NCBI GenBank assembly: GCA_937995535.1
Contig: CALKJU010000020.1
Span: 62,001 to 126,000, forward strand
Direction of reading: 5' to 3'
DNA: 64,000 bases
Source of the DNA: an uncultured Alphaproteobacteria bacterium
GTDB taxonomy: Bacteria > Pseudomonadota > Alphaproteobacteria > Geminicoccales > Geminicoccaceae
Position numbers and translations under genes: made by a program. The notes beneath the pieces are model-generated. The model saw nothing but the letters and a program-made list of their open reading frames with translations, had not been told where the DNA came from and did no database searches. Positions 61,241-64,000 of the stretch are shown in pieces. Position 1 is the stretch's first letter; every line of letters begins with the position of its first letter.

Positions 61241-61830
61241 GCGAGGGCAGGGCGCAGGGTCAGGCTGTCCAAGCCCGTAGGGCGGCCGCCGGCGCCCGTC
61301 GTCAGAAGGAAGCCGTGATCGTCGCGGATCGGTATCGGTGGCCTGCCGAGCATATCCCAGCCGCAAGCGAGCACCAGCGCGGCGCGCAGGATGCCCTTAT
61401 GCGCGACCACGACCAAGTCGCCGCCGCCGGCGGTCCGCTCAGCCAGGAACAGCGCCAAACGCACGGCGACCTGGCGGGGTGTCTCGCCGCCAGGGGGATG
61501 GAAGTCGAGGCCGCGAATCTCGTTGTCCGCGAACACCGCCCCGAGCTCCACGCGCAGTTCGGCCAGTCGGCGGCCCTCATACGCCCCGAAGCTCATCTCG
61601 AGCAGGCGGGCGTCGAGGAGTGGCGCCGGCTGGCCGAGCAACGCCGCGGTCTCCCGAGCCCGGGCGAGCGGGCTCGCATACCATGTGGCGCTGCTGGCCC
61701 ACGCCGGCAGGCGCCAGGCGCGGACCTGCTCGCGTCCTGCGAGGCTGAGCGGCGTGTCGGTGCGACCCTGGATGCGGCCGTCCTCGTTCCACGCCGTGCG
61801 GCCGTGGCGCAGCAGCAGGACGCGGCTCAT
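61237..61830 (-). CDS. Histidine phosphatase-family protein
   Basis: This phosphoglycerate-mutase-like phosphatase has 197 residues. The catalytic RHG motif with His9 (LLRHGRTAWNEDGRIQG), EMSFGAYEG with the conserved Glu and VVAHKG with the second His are in place. The substrate could be a sugar phosphate or another phosphoester; it sits inside a glycosyltransferase operon, which suggests a glycan precursor. Start and stop overlap neighbours by 4 bases each. Confidence 0.86.
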   Translation of the reverse strand: MSRVLLLRHGRTAWNEDGRIQGRTDTPLSLAGREQVRAWRLPAWASSATWYASPLARARETAALLGQPAPLLDARLLEMSFGAYEGRRLAELRVELGAVFADNEIRGLDFHPPGGETPRQVAVRLALFLAERTAGGGDLVVVAHKGILRAALVLACGWDMLGRPPIPIRDDHGFLLTTGAGGRPTGLDSLTLRPALA

Positions 61831-62993
61831 CCGGCGCGCATCGCTGCTGCCGCCGTGCGTGCTTCGGTGGCTTCCGCGATCGCCGCTCGCAGGCGTTCGG
61901 CGGCGACCGGCCGGTCGTGCCGATCGCGCACGCGCGCGGCGGCGACGGTGCCCATCGCCCGCCGGCGTGGCTCGTCGTCGAGCAGGGCGAGCAGCTCGGC
62001 AGCGAACGCTCGGCTGTCGCGCCCGGCGACGAGCACGCCCGTCTCGCCATCGACAACGATGTCGGCGACGCCACCCTCGCGGCAGGCGAGCACCGCGAGG
62101 CCGGTCGCCTGCGCCTCGAGCAGCGCCATGCCATAGGCTTCCCCGAACGCGGGCCAGACCAGTAGGTCGGCAGCCGCGTAACAGGCGGGCAGCTCGGCCT
62201 CGTCGAGAGTGCCGAGCAGCCGGCAGCGGCCCGGGCCGAGCGCGGCGAGGCGGTGCTCCAGCTCGGGACGGGCATCGCCGTCACCGACCACGAGCAGCTG
62301 CCAGGGGTGGTCGCGCAGGTGCTCAAGCGCGTCGATCAGGGCGAGGTAGGATAGGCGCTTGACGTCGTTCCGCATCATGGCGACGGCGAGGAGCCAAGGC
62401 TGCGCGGGATCCAGCCCGTGGCGGCCGGCGAGTTCGCCCCGATGCCGAGCACGCTCGGCGGCGGCGCGGCGGTAAGGCGAGGCATCGAGGAACGGGGGGA
62501 ACAGCCGCATCCGCAATGGTCGAGGGATCGCGCGACCGAGCGTGCCCGCATCGACGGAGGTCATCGGCAGGAGCAGGTCGGCGCGCTCGAGCGCCTCCAG
62601 CGCCGCGGCATAGCCGATGGCCCAGGGCCCGTGGGCGCGCCGCGGCGCGATCGACGGCTCGACGATCAGGTAGGGCAGCTCGAGAGTCTCGCTGACCTTC
62701 GGTCCGATCAGGTCCGGTGCCTTGTGATAGCAGTGATAGGTCAGCCAGCAGGCGGCACCGCCGGAGCGGCGCAGCCGGCCGACGGCGCGGGCCGCGAAAC
62801 GCGGACCGAGCGCGGCGAGGCGGCCCTGTCGCGCCGGATCGCCGGCCCGGTCGTAGGTCCGGTAGCGGCTCGCGACGATCACCTCATGGCCGAGATCGGC
62901 AAGCAGGCCGAGGAGTGCCCGCGCGACGCGCCGATCCCCGGACGCCACCGGATGATCGGCCGGCTTCAGCGGAGCGTGGAAAGCGACCCGCAC
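61827..62993 (-). CDS. GT4 glycosyltransferase
   Basis: This GT4 enzyme has 388 residues. It begins MRVAFHAPLKPADHPVASGDRRVARALL, with a TYHCYHKAPDLIGP segment; the donor domain has LLAVAMMRNDVKRLSYLALI, the LVVGDGDARPELE strand, and the E-x7-E motif in FGEAYGMALLEAQATG. The GTG start at 62993 overlaps the upstream GT4 gene by 28 bases. Its stop overlaps the phosphatase ATG. Donor and acceptor unknown. Confidence 0.88.
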   Translation of the reverse strand: MRVAFHAPLKPADHPVASGDRRVARALLGLLADLGHEVIVASRYRTYDRAGDPARQGRLAALGPRFAARAVGRLRRSGGAACWLTYHCYHKAPDLIGPKVSETLELPYLIVEPSIAPRRAHGPWAIGYAAALEALERADLLLPMTSVDAGTLGRAIPRPLRMRLFPPFLDASPYRRAAAERARHRGELAGRHGLDPAQPWLLAVAMMRNDVKRLSYLALIDALEHLRDHPWQLLVVGDGDARPELEHRLAALGPGRCRLLGTLDEAELPACYAAADLLVWPAFGEAYGMALLEAQATGLAVLACREGGVADIVVDGETGVLVAGRDSRAFAAELLALLDDEPRRRAMGTVAAARVRDRHDRPVAAERLRAAIAEATEARTAAAAMRAG

Positions 62994-64000
62994 GGGACGG
63001 CGGCTGGCTCGACCAGTGCGTCGCGCAGGAGTCCGGCGATGCGATCGAGCCCACGGTCCATCGGCAGCTCGCGCGCGACAAAGGCGCGTCCGGCCGCCCC
63101 CAGAGCAGCGGCGAGGGCGGGGTCGCGCAGCAGGCGCTCGATGGCGGCGGCGAGCGCCGGCGGGTCGTCTGCCGGGACGAGCAGGCCGGTCGTGCCGTCG
63201 CGGACCACCTCGGGGATCGCGCCGATCCGCGTCGACACGACCGGCAGCGCCTGCGACATCGCTTCGACGACGACGTTGGGGATGCCGTCCCGGTCGCCGT
63301 CCGGGGCGACCCGGGCGGGCAGACAGAACAGCCCGGCGCGGCGGTAGGCGGCGAGCACGTCGGCGCGGTCGCGCGCGCCGAGCCAGCGGACCCGCGTCGC
63401 GATCCCCAGCCGCTCCGCCGCGTGCATCAGCGAGTCGCTGAACTGGCCGCCACCGATGTGCTCGAAGCGCCAGTCGAGGTCCGGCGGCAGCAGCGCCAGC
63501 GCCTCGAGCAGGGTATCGAGGCCCTTCTTGGCGACCGCTCGGGCGATGCAGAGGATGGTACCGGGTTCGCGTCGCGGCCGTTGGGGGGCGGCGAACCAGT
63601 CGAGGTCGAGGCCGTGATGGACGAGCTCGACGTGCGCGTCAGGAGCGAGCCCGCGCAGATGCTCGAGGCCGCTGCGCGTGCAGGTCACGCACCAGCTCGC
63701 AGCGAGCAGCTTGTCGCGTTTCTCCCAGTCGGGAATGGTCCAGATGTCCTTGGCGTGCGCGGAGAGGCTGTAGGCGCGCCCGAGCATGGCGGCGGCGTAC
63801 CGCCCGACCGAACCCGGCGTGTGCAGGTAGTGGACGTGCAGATGCCGCACGTCCACCGGCAGCTCCACCGCGAGGACGGTCGCCTGGCCGAAGCGGCGGA
63901 TGCGGTTGCGGGTCGGGTCGCGGACGAGGTCGCGCAACCACAGCCCGAGCGCCGACCACCAGCCCGGGCTAAGCGAGGCCGCAGCGATGCTGCGCAGCAC
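62966..64000 (-). CDS. GT4 glycosyltransferase, N-terminus cut by window edge
   Basis: The frame is open to the right edge of the window and shows 344 or more residues of a GT4 enzyme. Present are HVHYLHTPGSVGRYAAAML, SLSAHAKDIW, LVHHGLDLDWF, CIARAVAKKGLDTLLEAL and the GIPNVVVEAMSQ E-x7-E region. The GTG at the very edge is probably not the start: related colanic-acid-type enzymes (WcaL-like) have about 60 more N-terminal residues. It overlaps the next GT4 by 28 bases. It likely acts on a surface polysaccharide. Confidence 0.88.
   Translation of the reverse strand: MLRSIAAASLSPGWWSALGLWLRDLVRDPTRNRIRRFGQATVLAVELPVDVRHLHVHYLHTPGSVGRYAAAMLGRAYSLSAHAKDIWTIPDWEKRDKLLAASWCVTCTRSGLEHLRGLAPDAHVELVHHGLDLDWFAAPQRPRREPGTILCIARAVAKKGLDTLLEALALLPPDLDWRFEHIGGGQFSDSLMHAAERLGIATRVRWLGARDRADVLAAYRRAGLFCLPARVAPDGDRDGIPNVVVEAMSQALPVVSTRIGAIPEVVRDGTTGLLVPADDPPALAAAIERLLRDPALAAALGAAGRAFVARELPMDRGLDRIAGLLRDALVEPAAVPCGSLSTLR

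Overview
The window is a very GC-rich stretch of bacterial chromosome that is almost entirely coding, with many 4-base start/stop overlaps. It points to an alphaproteobacterium, probably of Rhodospirillales type. The evidence is a Caulobacter-like flagellar block flgD-flgE-sciP-fliF-fliG-flbE/fliH-fliN-flbD, a DUF1153/SciP CtrA inhibitor, the one-cysteine alphaproteobacterial form of DksA, and a good sigma-54 promoter close to its presumed activator FlbD. No rRNA, tRNA, insertion sequence or CRISPR array was seen. All calls come from reading the sequence and from family knowledge; no database search was run.

Layout. 1-14 kb holds housekeeping and metabolic genes: an ankyrin-repeat lipoprotein cut by the left edge, pgk, a 1-Cys peroxiredoxin, a D-arginine-dehydrogenase-like flavoprotein, glpK, a nuclease-fold protein coupled to a LivK-type binding protein, an amidase, a PuuB-like amine oxidase, a 59-residue lipoprotein and a PBP1A-type transpeptidase. 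14-20 kb holds two molybdenum-cofactor blocks, fdhD-mobA(-rarD) and mobB-moeA, separated by a tusA-aminotransferase pair on the other strand. polA follows at 20-22.7 kb, then an SbtA/SbtB bicarbonate transporter pair.

23.8-33.6 kb is one long minus-strand polysaccharide operon read from about 33.65 kb leftwards. It starts with CDP-sugar synthesis (rfbF, rfbG, an RmlC-like 3,5-epimerase and an NAD-dependent reductase/epimerase), followed by a GT2, a GT4, a fused glycosyltransferase/thymidylate-kinase-like protein, another GT4 and a Wzx-type flippase. A histone-deacetylase-fold enzyme and a D-lactate-dehydrogenase-like flavoprotein come next.

36.1-53.3 kb is the flagellar region. On the minus strand lie fhlB, an unknown gene, fliO and fliP. 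On the plus strand lie moeB and dksA, then fliK-flgD-flgE behind a sigma-54 promoter, sciP, fliF-fliG-fliH-fliN-flbD, flhA, flhF and a second FliK-like protein. Two methyltransferases flank an MBL-fold hydrolase at 53.4-55.6 kb. The right end is again minus strand: a YejA-like binding protein and YejF-like fused ATPase without permeases, then a tightly overlapping set of a deacetylase-like protein, a MurG-like glycosyltransferase, a histidine phosphatase and two GT4 enzymes that runs off the edge.

The items most worth following are the glycosyltransferase-kinase fusion, the CDP-6-deoxyhexose gene set, the right-hand glycan cluster, the conflict between the fliK sigma-54 promoter and its start codon, the unknown gene inside the fliO-fliP operon, and the second FliK-like gene with an unclear 5' end.
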